This document shows, in pieces, positions 63,910 to 64,000 of a stretch of 64,000 nucleotides of DNA. Origin of the DNA: Planctomycetota bacterium (GTDB taxonomy: Bacteria > Planctomycetota > Phycisphaerae > Phycisphaerales > UBA1924). The first letter of the stretch is position 1. Each line of letters begins with the position of its first letter. Under the pieces are notes generated by a model. That model was not told the DNA's origin, ran no database searches, and worked only from the letters and a program-made list of their open reading frames with translations. The DNA lies in contig JAFLCN010000007.1 in the NCBI GenBank assembly GCA_017303555.1, forward strand, positions 89,251-153,250. Direction: 5' to 3'. The position numbers and the translations under genes were made by a program.

Positions 63910-64000
63910 TCACCCCGGCAGCAGCCTGCTTATCCGTATCAGATTCAGCGCCGAGAGCGCGATGTCGGCCAGCTGCTGGATCTTCCATCGGCCCACCACC
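63910..64000 (-). CDS. 3' end of a leftward gene running in from the right edge
   Basis: On the minus strand a frame comes in from 64000 and stops with TGA at 63910-63912. The last 30 codons (VVGRWKIQQLADIALSALNLIRISRLLPG) are GC-rich at third positions and look like a helical protein end. It could be a transposase C-terminus or any other gene; the fragment is too short to say. The 116 bases between the STAS gene and this stop show no feature. Confidence 0.35.
   Translation of the reverse strand, partial: VVGRWKIQQLADIALSALNLIRISRLLPG

Noticed and set aside
63794..64000. Right-edge fragment as an insertion sequence
   Set aside because: Only 30 codons are visible and no terminal inverted repeat or target duplication can be seen; kept only as a partial gene.

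Overview
The window is GC-rich, densely coded bacterial chromosome, most likely from a planctomycete of the Phycisphaerae type. The reasons are the gene content: a Minf_1886-type protein of the Planctomycetes/Verrucomicrobia, a DUF1501/DUF1800 pair, secreted LamG and FG-GAP/ASPIC proteins with dockerin-like tails, an alternative complex III joined to a caa3 oxidase, and many GTG/TTG starts without a strong Shine-Dalgarno site. No rRNA, tRNA, CRISPR array or complete insertion sequence was found. Taxonomy is inferred from gene content only.

Layout. 1-8 kb: the start of a leftward gene that may be a sigma factor, a long non-coding leader, a Mn-type superoxide dismutase, a small hypothetical protein, a secreted esterase, and a leftward set of secreted proteins (LamG/dockerin, DUF1501, DUF1800). 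8-25.7 kb is the core of the window: a divergent heme A synthase (ctaA), then one long rightward respiratory block holding alternative complex III (actA-F), a small His-rich membrane protein, a SCO copper chaperone, caa3 oxidase subunits II, I, III and IV, and an unknown two-helix protein. Electrons would pass from menaquinol through ActB/ActA/ActE to the CuA and heme c of subunit II and on to O2. SCO and CtaA supply copper and heme A, and the ResB/CcsA pair at 29-34 kb supplies cytochrome c maturation. 26-36.5 kb: an MlaE-type permease, an OmpA-like lipoprotein, an amidohydrolase, resB-ccsA, an AAG DNA glycosylase, a Minf_1886 protein and an AI-2E-type permease. 36.5-41 kb: a leftward run of queF, a TPR lipoprotein, endonuclease IV and an FG-GAP/ASPIC protein. 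41-46.3 kb: an SDR enzyme, then the RNA-repair operon rtcB-rtcA with divergent rtcR. The rtcB-rtcR gap contains a near-consensus sigma-54 promoter. 46.5-50 kb: an M28 peptidase, a secreted protein with collagen-like triplets, and glutamate dehydrogenase. 50-55 kb: a 900-residue M50 membrane protease, a degenerate receiver-like protein and two tandem membrane proteins with zinc ribbons. 55-64 kb: rpsA, a secreted protein of unknown function, gyrA, a PilT-type ATPase, a STAS protein, and the 3' end of a leftward gene.

The most notable observations are the complete sigma-54/RtcR control region, the histidine-rich tails on six proteins of the respiratory block, the duplicated zinc-ribbon membrane proteins next to a very large site-2-type protease, a GyrA that lacks both classical quinolone-contact residues, and a perfect 7-1-7 palindrome between ctaA and actA. 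Nothing here is clearly a wholly new defence or mobile system.
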